Assembly (NCBI RefSeq): GCF_007989605.1
Contig: NZ_BJUL01000009.1
Span: 124,001-188,000, forward strand
Reading direction: 5' to 3'
Source: Vreelandella venusta
Lineage (GTDB): Bacteria > Pseudomonadota > Gammaproteobacteria > Pseudomonadales > Halomonadaceae
Length of the DNA: 64,000 nt
The notes under the pieces were generated by a model, which saw only the letters and a program-made list of their open reading frames with translations, ran no database searches and was not told the origin of the DNA. Shown here one piece after another: positions 48,168 through 55,892 of the stretch. Within the stretch, counting starts at the first letter, position 1. Every line of letters begins with the position of its first letter. Position numbers and translations under genes: made by a program.

Positions 48168-48764
48168 TTAAGGCTCGCAGGTGGCTCGCTCAGCATGGGC
48201 GGGCAGCTGCGGGCAAACGGGAGCTAACGGCTGTCCGCTCGCTTGCCAGCCATCCACCCCATTTGAGTACCAATAGAGCTCTTCATAGCCCATTGCCTCA
48301 GCGCGCCGTGCAGCATTCCAGGAAAGCCAGCAGTCAGCCCGGCAGAAAAACACTAGCGGCGCGGCGTCAGCGCGCTCACGCTGCGCATCCAGTGCCGTGG
48401 TGAAATAATTCACCCACTCCTCTTCCAAACTAGCCGCGCCCACATTCGGCAGCCAAATACTACCTGGAATCGTTAAGTGCGAACTGTCCTGCAGAAAAAG
48501 ACCGTTATGCCAGGGCAGCGCATAGACATCCACTAGGATCACTGGCGGTGACGCCAGCAACGCTTGAAAAGCACGCTCATCTAACGTGGTCACCCCTGGA
48601 AGCGGTGCAGTAACCGGCGCTTTAAAAGGCGGCAGGCGATAGCCTTCTTGGTTAAATGCTGCAGCGGGCGCCTCAGCGCCTGCCACCCCGCTGAACACGC
48701 CACCTCCCCACACCAAACAGAGGAGGTAGCGGCACACAGAGTGCGCCGAAGGTTGTGTCGTCAT
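48168..48764 (-). CDS. PQQ-dependent catabolism-associated CXXCW-motif protein
   Basis: A 198-residue exported rhodanese-like protein of the family named for its cysteine-tryptophan motif in PQQ catabolic clusters. The motif here reads C141-RAD-C145-W146, followed by LSWNAARRAEAMGYEELYWY, the rhodanese-fold end. A signal peptide covers about residues 1-31, ending at AGAEA. The ATG at 48764 follows GGGAG; a longer frame from 48848 would overlap the pentapeptide gene. Function is unknown; a periplasmic redox or sulfur-handling role for the quinoprotein is an inference from family context. It follows the pentapeptide gene by seven bases and converges on pqqE. Confidence 0.88.
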   Translation of the reverse strand: MTTQPSAHSVCRYLLCLVWGGGVFSGVAGAEAPAAAFNQEGYRLPPFKAPVTAPLPGVTTLDERAFQALLASPPVILVDVYALPWHNGLFLQDSSHLTIPGSIWLPNVGAASLEEEWVNYFTTALDAQRERADAAPLVFFCRADCWLSWNAARRAEAMGYEELYWYSNGVDGWQASGQPLAPVCPQLPAHAERATCEP

Positions 48765-48771
48765 GGTGACA

Positions 48772-49473
48772 TTACTCCCAATCAAACGGACAGCCGGTAC
48801 AGCCCTCCATTTGGGCCATTTGGAAGTTGCCGTAGTGGATGCGTGCACCAGTCATATCAGCATCATTGAGGCGCGTGATGTTCATTTTGGCTTCTTGCAA
48901 ATTAGCATCGCGCAGGTCTGCACCGATCAGGTTGACCTTATTCATCCAGGCCATTTCCAGATTGCTGCCCATCAATGTTGCTCCTTGCATGCTGGCCCCA
49001 GAAAGCCGAGCAAACTCAAGGTTAGCGCCAGTCAAATCAGCATAATCAAATGTCGCTCCCTGGGCATAAATACTCCAGCTATCCAGCCCAACCAAACTGG
49101 CATGGGAAAGATCGGCACCGCGTAAATGCGTGTTGGGCATGCGCGCACGATTGAGGTTGGCATTTCTCAGTGATGCGCCTTCAAAATCAACGCTGCGTAG
49201 GTTGCTGTGGCGGAAATCCGAGCCTTCTAGGTTACTGCCCGCAAAGTTAGCGCCCTGTAGGTCAAGATTGGAAAAGTCACCGCCGGATAAATCCATATTG
49301 GCGCACTGAGTACCTGACACTAACTCACAGCCGTTATGCACTGGCGGTTGATACGCTTCAACATAATCGTCGGCAACAACGCTACTTATCGCGCTAAGGC
49401 AGAGAAAAACCGCCGTTGCTTGGCGGCTCCATAAAGGCAGAGCATTGCCAGTTATCATTGTTATTCTTTCCAT
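48772..49473 (-). CDS. Exported pentapeptide-repeat protein of the quinoprotein operon
   Basis: A 233-residue protein with a signal peptide (about 1-34, cleavage near SVVA-DD). Residues about 58-222 are continuous pentapeptide repeats of the A(D/N)LxG type, some 33 units, expected to fold as a right-handed quadrilateral helix. The mature protein has four cysteines arranged as two pairs, Cys49/Cys57 before the helix and Cys225/Cys228 (CTGC) after it. The start at 49473 has GGAG upstream. It lies 57 bases after the quinoprotein dehydrogenase on the same strand and seven bases before the CXXCW gene. I do not know a function; a structural or redox partner of the dehydrogenase is a guess from context. 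Confidence 0.88.
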   Translation of the reverse strand: MERITMITGNALPLWSRQATAVFLCLSAISSVVADDYVEAYQPPVHNGCELVSGTQCANMDLSGGDFSNLDLQGANFAGSNLEGSDFRHSNLRSVDFEGASLRNANLNRARMPNTHLRGADLSHASLVGLDSWSIYAQGATFDYADLTGANLEFARLSGASMQGATLMGSNLEMAWMNKVNLIGADLRDANLQEAKMNITRLNDADMTGARIHYGNFQMAQMEGCTGCPFDWE

Positions 49474-49530
49474 TACCGTTATCTCCATTCAAAAAAGGGC
49501 GGCAAAAGCCGCCCAAGAGGTGTCAGTAAC

Positions 49531-51432
49531 TTAACGGTTAGCCAAGTCTTGAACGAAGGAAGGCAATTTGAAGACCCAGAACGAGCCGCCCTGAGCAATC
49601 GGCCGGGTCAGTTCAGCCATGTCGCCGCCCCATAGTGGAACTGCACCGCCATAGCCTGCAGTAACACCAATGTACTGCTCACCGTCCATCTCCCAAGTAA
49701 CCGGTGGTGAAATGATGCCGGTGCCTACCTGGAACTTCCAAAGCTCTTCACCGGTTTCTGCATGGAATGCTTTTAAGTAGCCATCGCCGGTACCGGTAAA
49801 CACCAGATCACCGTGGGTCGCTAGCACGCCTGCCCACAGCGGCATAGGCTCTTTATGCTCCCAGGCGTACTCACCGGTAACCGGATCAACGGCACGCAGA
49901 ATACCGACGTGGTCGTCGTACATACGTTTAATGCGGAAGCCCATACCCAGGTAAGCCGCCCCTTCCACGTACTCAACTTCCTCGGTCCAATAGTCTTCTT
50001 TCCAGTGGTTACCCGGCACGTAGAACAGCCCGGTGTCTTCGCTGTAAGCCATTGGGTTCCAGTTTTTACCCCCCAGGAACGGTGGTGAAACTTCAACCGG
50101 CTCAGAACGGGTTTGTCCCTCTTCTAAGCGCGGCGGGCGCTGACCTTCAGCCTCAACCGGACGGCCAGTTTCCAGGTCGATATGGGTGGCCCAGGTAATG
50201 TTATCGACAAATGGGAAGGCGTTAATCAGCTCGCCGTTGGTTCGGTCAGTGACATAGAAGAAGCCATTACGGTCAGCGTGGGCACCCGCATTCACCGTTT
50301 GGCCATTCTCATCTTGGTACTCAAACAAGACGATTTCGTTATTGCCTGAGAAGTCCCAGGTGTCGTTGGGGGTGTGCTGATAGAACCACTTCACTTCGCC
50401 AGTCGAAGGGTCGATACCCAGTTGGCCAGAGGTGTAAAGGCTGTCGTAGTCAGACGGGTCGCCGTCTTCCGAGGTGCGTGCCCAGCCATTCCAGGGAGCG
50501 GGGTTACCGGCACCAATGATGATGGTATTGGTCTCAGGGTCGAAACTGGCGCTCTGCCACGGCGCACCGCCACCTTGGCTCCAGGCTTGTACTTTGCCGG
50601 TTTCGCTATCGGGGTCATCGGGCCATGAAGGTGCGTTGGCATCGCCTGTCGGCGTGCTCTCTTCGCCGTTCAAACGTCCCATGTGGCCTTCAACAAAGGG
50701 CCGCATCCAAATCTCTTCGCCGGTATCAGGGTCACGGGCATACAGCTTACCCACAATGCCGAACTCATCTCCCGAAGAGCCATGAATCAGCAATACGCGA
50801 CCTGTTTCGCTATCTTCGACAATGGTTGGCGCACCGGTCATGGTGTAGCCCGCGCGGTGATCACCAAAGCGCTCGCGCCACACCACCTCACCGGTATCTT
50901 TATTCAGCGCCACGATGCCAGCATCCAGCGTGCCGAAGAACACCTTATCGCCGTAAATAGCCGCACCGCGGTTCACCACGTCACAGCAGGGGCGAATATC
51001 GCTGGGCAGGCGATGGTTGTAGGACCACAGCCGCTGGCCGGTGCGCGCATCAATTGCAAAAATACGTGAATAGGAGCCGGTGACATAAATAACGCCTTCA
51101 TGAATCAGCGCCTGAGACTCCTGGCCACGCTGCATTTCATCGCCAAACGAGTGAGACCACGCGGGGGTCAGCATCTCGACGTTATCGGCGTTAATTTGAT
51201 CAAGCGGGCTATAGCGCTGCGCCTTCACGCCCATGCCGTACATCAACACCGTTTCAGTGTTGTTATGGTCATTGAGAATATCGTCCCAGGTCACCTCGCT
51301 GGCGTGGGCTGTCAGCGCAATGCCCCCGACGCCTAAGGCAGAAGCGTAAGCAACGGCGGCGGTGAGTGTACGCAGGCGAAAGGGCCACGAAATTTTGCGG
51401 GCTGACGTGTTGTTATTGATAGCGTCTGTCAT
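49531..51432 (-). CDS. PQQ-dependent alcohol dehydrogenase (methanol/ethanol family, calcium type)
   Basis: A 633-residue periplasmic quinoprotein with an eight-bladed propeller. The signal peptide ends at TAHA-S (about residue 44). The adjacent cysteine pair that forms the disulfide ring over PQQ is Cys149-Cys150. Catalytic residues are Glu in GDEFG (about 223), Asn310 in GAGNPAPWNGW and Asp360 in TWDFSGNNE. The residue two after the catalytic Asp is Ser362, where lanthanide-dependent relatives (XoxF, PedH) have Asp; this predicts Ca2+ use as in PedE/ExaA. No C-terminal cytochrome domain is present, so electrons must go to a separate cytochrome, most likely PedF encoded divergently. Tryptophan-docking repeats (GLFYV, DGYLKAFHAETGEELWKF) are visible. 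The ATG at 51432 is preceded by GGATGG. Confidence 0.94.
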   Translation of the reverse strand: MTDAINNNTSARKISWPFRLRTLTAAVAYASALGVGGIALTAHASEVTWDDILNDHNNTETVLMYGMGVKAQRYSPLDQINADNVEMLTPAWSHSFGDEMQRGQESQALIHEGVIYVTGSYSRIFAIDARTGQRLWSYNHRLPSDIRPCCDVVNRGAAIYGDKVFFGTLDAGIVALNKDTGEVVWRERFGDHRAGYTMTGAPTIVEDSETGRVLLIHGSSGDEFGIVGKLYARDPDTGEEIWMRPFVEGHMGRLNGEESTPTGDANAPSWPDDPDSETGKVQAWSQGGGAPWQSASFDPETNTIIIGAGNPAPWNGWARTSEDGDPSDYDSLYTSGQLGIDPSTGEVKWFYQHTPNDTWDFSGNNEIVLFEYQDENGQTVNAGAHADRNGFFYVTDRTNGELINAFPFVDNITWATHIDLETGRPVEAEGQRPPRLEEGQTRSEPVEVSPPFLGGKNWNPMAYSEDTGLFYVPGNHWKEDYWTEEVEYVEGAAYLGMGFRIKRMYDDHVGILRAVDPVTGEYAWEHKEPMPLWAGVLATHGDLVFTGTGDGYLKAFHAETGEELWKFQVGTGIISPPVTWEMDGEQYIGVTAGYGGAVPLWGGDMAELTRPIAQGGSFWVFKLPSFVQDLANR

Positions 51433-51693
51433 GGGTTTTCCATCCGAGTAATGATCACAATGCAATGGCTGCAAAGCGGCCAAGCTGCTGCTTGCGTGGT
51501 GCCAGCAAGACTAAGTCCAGCTTAGAAGCTCGGATAACAAACCAATCTACCCCTCCAGTCGCGTTCTCATCCTGATTTAGCACTACTTCCAAAGGATGAT
51601 CCTAGCGATGCCTAAGGTGCTATAGGTTCGGAAGGCCTGCCTGCCTAAGCTCACTCAAGTGACGATACATTGATCCCCTGAGGAGCATTTCCC
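51433..51693. promoter_or_regulatory. Divergent promoter region of alcohol dehydrogenase and pedF
   Basis: A 261-base region without genes. It holds ACTACTTCCAAAG (51582-51594), shared with the pqqA promoter region, and an inverted repeat CTAAG-TCCAG-CTTAG (51511-51525). Control of both directions by the response regulator of this cluster is likely. Confidence 0.55.
51582..51594. promoter_or_regulatory. Shared 13-base motif, dehydrogenase/pedF copy
   Basis: ACTACTTCCAAAG, identical to the word 161 bases before pqqA. Here it lies 99 bases before pedF and 149 bases before the dehydrogenase start. Confidence 0.5.
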
Positions 51694-52200
51694 ATGACCA
51701 TTACAAAAACCGCACTTAAAGAAACCGTACTGGCAAAAACAATCTCCGCAACATTGCCCGTACGCCTCAGTGGCCAAGTGGGCGCTATCGCTGTTGCCGC
51801 GTTGCTGGCCTCACCGTTGGCCTGGTCTCACGGCAGCGTGACTCCTCAAGCCGTTGATATTAAAGACCTCGAACGCTTAGGCGACGAATGGCGGGAAGAG
51901 AACCCCTACCGTGATCACCCCCAGCAAGAACTTGCCATCGATATCGGTGCCCGCGCCTACAATAGCAACTGCGCCGCTTGCCACGGGCTAGAAGCGAAAT
52001 CCGGCGGCATCGCTCCCGACCTACGCGAACTGGAAAATGGCCCATGGGGCGATGAGTGGTTCAAAGAGTTGGTCACCAATGGTTCCGAACGCAACGGCCG
52101 AGTGCTAATGCCGCGCATGTCCGACTACGTTAGCCAAGAAGGGCTGTGGGCCATTCGCACTTGGTTAGAAACGGTCAGCATGGAAACTACCGGACAATAA
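51694..52200 (+). CDS. pedF: Cytochrome c-550 PedF
   Basis: A 168-residue exported single-haem cytochrome c that accepts electrons from quinoprotein alcohol dehydrogenases. The haem motif is CAACH (residues 93-97); Met139 or Met142 in RVLMPRM is the likely sixth ligand. The segment SHGSVTPQAVDIKDLERLGDEW before the haem is typical for the PedF family. A signal peptide with a long N-region ends near WSHG (residues 44-47). AGGAG precedes the start. The next gene begins 20 bases after its stop. Confidence 0.94.
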   Translation: MTITKTALKETVLAKTISATLPVRLSGQVGAIAVAALLASPLAWSHGSVTPQAVDIKDLERLGDEWREENPYRDHPQQELAIDIGARAYNSNCAACHGLEAKSGGIAPDLRELENGPWGDEWFKELVTNGSERNGRVLMPRMSDYVSQEGLWAIRTWLETVSMETTGQ

Positions 52201-52220
52201 CCCCAACGCTGGGAGGCACT

Positions 52221-53060
52221 ATGGCAACCCTAACCGCCATCATCACGTTACAACGGCTCGCCGCGACGTTCGCCGCCCCACTTGCCCTTCCACTCGCGGC
52301 GCTTTGCTGGCTGCTGCTCGTACTGCCGACCACCGCGCTAGCCACTGCGAGCACGATTGAACAGGATCCATTTAACTCATTTATGTGGCCTGTGTACCGC
52401 GAGCGCTTTCTGGGCGATGCCCCCGTGGTGTTTGATGATCGCGTCATCGTTAACGCGCCGGGGTTCGCCGAAGACTCAGGACAAGTGCCCCTTGAACTAG
52501 ACGCCAGCGCCTTAGAAGCCAGCGGCGAGCCGATCACTGACATTATTGCCTGGGTGGATCTCAACCCGATTCCCCGCCTGTTCCGCTACTCCCCGATGAG
52601 CCATGGATTAGCCAAGCTGTCGCTAAATATTCGCTTGGAACAGGCCTCCGCGGTGCGCGTAGCAGTGAAACAGGGCGATACCTGGCATGTGGGCGGCACC
52701 TACATTGAAGCGGAAGGCGGTGGCTGCACCACACCCGGCATTGCCAGCGCTGACACCGATTGGGAAACCACCTTCGGCGAGCTGCAGGGTCGGCTGTTTG
52801 CCAATGAGGACGAACAGCGCCTGCGGGTGCGCCTTTCTCACCCCATGGACAGCGGCTTAATCCCCAGCCAGCCTGCCTTTTATGTGCAGTCGTTTGAACT
52901 GTTGGATCAGCAGGGCCAGCAAGTAGCCGCTCTGGATATTGAAGCATCGGTGAGCGCCAACCCCACCTTAGGGCTGCATATGCGCCCCTCACCGGGTGGT
53001 TATGTGATTGGCGCACGGGATAACAATGGCAACCGCTTTTCTATTGGTCTGCAGCCATGA
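52221..53060 (+). CDS. Quinoprotein-associated fused SoxYZ-like carrier protein
   Basis: A 279-residue exported protein in which a SoxY-like domain (about 45-180) and a SoxZ-like domain (about 185-279) are joined. The SoxY part ends its core with EAEGGGC, Cys169, corresponding to the carrier cysteine on a Gly-rich arm in SoxY. No other sox gene is in the window, so thiosulfate oxidation is not the purpose; the family is known only as associated with quinoprotein dehydrogenases. The ATG at 52221 follows GGGAGG, whereas a longer frame would overlap pedF. It overlaps the next gene by ATGA. Confidence 0.9.
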   Translation: MATLTAIITLQRLAATFAAPLALPLAALCWLLLVLPTTALATASTIEQDPFNSFMWPVYRERFLGDAPVVFDDRVIVNAPGFAEDSGQVPLELDASALEASGEPITDIIAWVDLNPIPRLFRYSPMSHGLAKLSLNIRLEQASAVRVAVKQGDTWHVGGTYIEAEGGGCTTPGIASADTDWETTFGELQGRLFANEDEQRLRVRLSHPMDSGLIPSQPAFYVQSFELLDQQGQQVAALDIEASVSANPTLGLHMRPSPGGYVIGARDNNGNRFSIGLQP

Positions 53061-54001
53061 AAGCCTGTTTTCTGGCCACCTTCAGTTCCTTGCTAATCAC
53101 GCCGCTGGCAGCCAGCGAACCGGTGATGTTCTGCGAACGTCCACTAACCGCCCAAGCGGTCGCGGAAAACACCTGGATGGTGGAAGGCGTAAGAGAAGAG
53201 CTCTCCACCAGCAACTGCGGCCATATTGGCAACCAAGCGTTTATTGCTACGCCCAGTGGTGTCATCCTTATCGACAGCGGCAGCAGCCCACACTTCGGCG
53301 AAGCACTCAAGACACTGATTGCGCAGCACACCGCTCAACCCGTACGCTGGGTGCTGAATACCCATCACCATCCTGACCACTTTTTTGGTAATGCCGCCTT
53401 CGACGAGGCCCAGCACCTCACCCTAGCCAGCACTCGTGCGTTGATGGCTCGCGACCGGGACGCACTGATCGATAATGTAGCGCGGCTGACTGGGTTTAGT
53501 GTAGAGCACTCGTCTATTACCCTACCCAGCGCGATCGAAGCAGGTGAGATAACTCTTGGCAACTACCCGCTCACGCTTTTCGCCATGAGTGGCCATAGCG
53601 GTGGTGATCTGGTGATTATGGACCATGCCACCGGCGTGCTGTTTTTAGGCGACATGGGCTTCTATCAACGTGCTGCCGCCACCGCACACACACCAAGCCT
53701 GCAACAGTGGCAGGAAGAACTGAATGATCTGCGCGCGCTCAACGCCAGCACCGCAGTACCGGGTCACGGCCCCAGTGCGCCGCCCGAAACGATCATTGGT
53801 CAAACCTCGCATTACCTGGAATGGCTAGACCAACGTCTCAGCGATGTGGCTAGCGAAGGGCTCGGTGCCAATCATGCCTTGGCCGTTGAAATTCCCGACA
53901 TGTTTAGCACCATGGCACTCAGCGAATATGAGTTCACCCGCAGCGTAATGCAGCTTTACCCACGCTACGAAGCACGGTTGCTGTGGGGCGCCCCACACTA
54001 A
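53057..54001 (+). CDS. Quinoprotein relay system metallo-beta-lactamase-fold hydrolase
   Basis: A 314-residue exported zinc hydrolase-like protein. The metal site has H103-x-H105-x-D107-H108 (THHHPDH), a His in AMSGHSGGD, an Asp in LFLGDMGFY and a His in VPGHGP, the complete set for two metals. A signal peptide ends near ASEP (residue 20). It belongs to the family named for a quinoprotein relay system, together with the fused SoxYZ protein, with which its start overlaps. The substrate is unknown; a thioester or persulfide on the carrier cysteine would be a reasonable hypothesis because related folds act on glutathione thioesters and persulfides. Confidence 0.9.
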   Translation: MKACFLATFSSLLITPLAASEPVMFCERPLTAQAVAENTWMVEGVREELSTSNCGHIGNQAFIATPSGVILIDSGSSPHFGEALKTLIAQHTAQPVRWVLNTHHHPDHFFGNAAFDEAQHLTLASTRALMARDRDALIDNVARLTGFSVEHSSITLPSAIEAGEITLGNYPLTLFAMSGHSGGDLVIMDHATGVLFLGDMGFYQRAAATAHTPSLQQWQEELNDLRALNASTAVPGHGPSAPPETIIGQTSHYLEWLDQRLSDVASEGLGANHALAVEIPDMFSTMALSEYEFTRSVMQLYPRYEARLLWGAPH

Positions 54002-54012
54002 GGAGCACGCCT

Positions 54013-55833
54013 ATGCTGCTTACCCTGGCAGATGCCGCCGAGCCCACTGACACTTTGGCCGAGTTACATAGCGACGCCCAAGCTATTTACTGGCTCGCAC
54101 GCTCCCCGAAAACGGGCGACATGCAACTTTGGCAGTGGCGCGCCGACAGCAACGAGACGCCGCGCTGTGTAGTAGAAGATGCCGTGGGTAGCCGTGTAAA
54201 TCAGTACGGCGGCGGCAGCTACACGCCCTTGCTAGCGGATGTCGTATGGGTTCGCCAGCACGATCAAGCCATCATGCAGCTCGACCGCCACGCTGTAAGC
54301 CACTGCTGGCAACAGCGCCCGCAAACAGCCTACGGCGGGCTATGCGCCGACCCTAAGCGTCAGCGAGTGATTGCGGTAGAAGAGGATCATCAAGGTCAAC
54401 GGCTGGTCGCCTTTACTAACAGCAGCAGAATAGGCGATAACAGGCAAGTGTTGGCTGAAGGCGCTGACTTCTATGGCGCAGCGGTATTAAGCGATGATGG
54501 CAACTACCTCGCCTGGGTCAGTTGGTCGCTGCCACACATGCCTTGGCAACGCAGCCAGCTACATCTCGCACGGGTGACCACGACAGGTCAGCTTGAAGTA
54601 CTGGAGCATTGGGATTTTGGCGCAGCGATTAGCCAGCCACAGTTTGGGCCCCGCAACGCGCTGATCTGTATGAGCGATCACGCTGGCTGGTGGCAACCCT
54701 GGCAGGTAAATTTGGCCACCCCTGTGTGCCTGAGCAGTGCCCCGGTTGACCACATCACCACACCGTGGCAACTGGGTGAGCGCCAGCATCTATGGCGAGA
54801 CAATCGGCAGGTTTACTGCCAACTGCACCAGGGGGCAGCTCAGCTTTATCGCCGTTGCGGCGAGCAGGTGGAAACCCTGTTACCAGCCCCCGGCCGCGTG
54901 GCAAGCATCACGTTAGCCAAGCACGGTGACTACGCCATTGTGCAAAGCGCCACCAGCGGCGCTCAGCTGATACGCTTCAATGACAATGGCTCACGCAACT
55001 GCCTAGTGGGTAAGGTCGAGGGTAACGTAACAGGAAGCCTAGCGACTGCAAACGCTGCCAGCGCACAATGGCTGGAAACCCCTGTTGGCAACGAAGGCGA
55101 AACGGTTCACGGCTTTTTCTACACAGCCTTAGCCAACCGCGCTGCGCCGCTGATTGTACGCGTTCATGGCGGGCCCACCGCCGCCGCCTACCCTATTTAC
55201 GACCCACTGGTAGCCTATTGGCAACAGCAGGGCTTTCACGTATTGGATATCAACCCCCGTGGCAGCGGCAATTTTGGCCGCCGCTATCGCGAATGCTTAG
55301 CCGGCCAGTGGGGCATCAGCGATACCCACGATGTCATCGCCCTAGTTAACGCCGCCTGCGCAAGATTTGCGGTCGATACAGCGCGCTGCTTTATTCGTGG
55401 CCAAAGCGCTGGCGGGTTGACTGCTCTTAATGCCTTGGCGGCCACGCCGCTATTTGCTGCGGCCACTAGCCTGTACGGAGTCACCGATGCATTAACGTTA
55501 GCGGCACAAACACACCGCTTTGAATCCGGTTACCTGGGCTGGCTAATCGGAGACGAGACCCAGCTCGCCCAGCGCAGCCCTAGCTACCACGTCGCCCGTT
55601 GCCAGCGCCCATTACGGGCACTGTTTATCCAGGGTGGCAAAGACGCCGTCGTGGTGCCAGAACAAACTCATGCCATGGCGCGGCATATCGAACTCCACGG
55701 TGGCGAGGCACAAACACTGCTGTTTGATAACGAGTATCACGGCATTCGCCACCCCAACGCTCGCCAAACCATGCTGGCCCGCGAGCTAGCCTTTTATCAA
55801 TCTAGCCACCTAACGACAGCACCAAGGTCGTAG
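54013..55833 (+). CDS. pqqH: S9 prolyl-oligopeptidase-family peptidase, PqqH-like
   Basis: A 606-residue serine peptidase with an N-terminal propeller (about 1-350) and an alpha/beta-hydrolase domain. The catalytic triad can be placed at Ser465 (GQSAGG), Asp544 (GGKDAVV) and His576 (EYHGI). No signal peptide is seen, so it acts in the cytoplasm. In Pseudomonas aeruginosa the equivalent gene next to ercA is called pqqH, and a role in processing PqqA has been proposed but is less established than that of PqqF. The start at 54013 has AAGGAG upstream; the longer frame overlaps the preceding gene. Confidence 0.85.
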   Translation: MLLTLADAAEPTDTLAELHSDAQAIYWLARSPKTGDMQLWQWRADSNETPRCVVEDAVGSRVNQYGGGSYTPLLADVVWVRQHDQAIMQLDRHAVSHCWQQRPQTAYGGLCADPKRQRVIAVEEDHQGQRLVAFTNSSRIGDNRQVLAEGADFYGAAVLSDDGNYLAWVSWSLPHMPWQRSQLHLARVTTTGQLEVLEHWDFGAAISQPQFGPRNALICMSDHAGWWQPWQVNLATPVCLSSAPVDHITTPWQLGERQHLWRDNRQVYCQLHQGAAQLYRRCGEQVETLLPAPGRVASITLAKHGDYAIVQSATSGAQLIRFNDNGSRNCLVGKVEGNVTGSLATANAASAQWLETPVGNEGETVHGFFYTALANRAAPLIVRVHGGPTAAAYPIYDPLVAYWQQQGFHVLDINPRGSGNFGRRYRECLAGQWGISDTHDVIALVNAACARFAVDTARCFIRGQSAGGLTALNALAATPLFAAATSLYGVTDALTLAAQTHRFESGYLGWLIGDETQLAQRSPSYHVARCQRPLRALFIQGGKDAVVVPEQTHAMARHIELHGGEAQTLLFDNEYHGIRHPNARQTMLARELAFYQSSHLTTAPRS

Positions 55834-55892
55834 CGCAACAATCCCTGAAGGTGCTTAAGATAATGGTTAACAACGATAAACGAGACCGCCCC

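Noticed and set aside
52221-53060. Thiosulfate-oxidation (Sox) locus
   Set aside because: Only a fused SoxYZ-like protein is present; soxA, soxX, soxB and soxCD are missing and all neighbours belong to the quinoprotein system.
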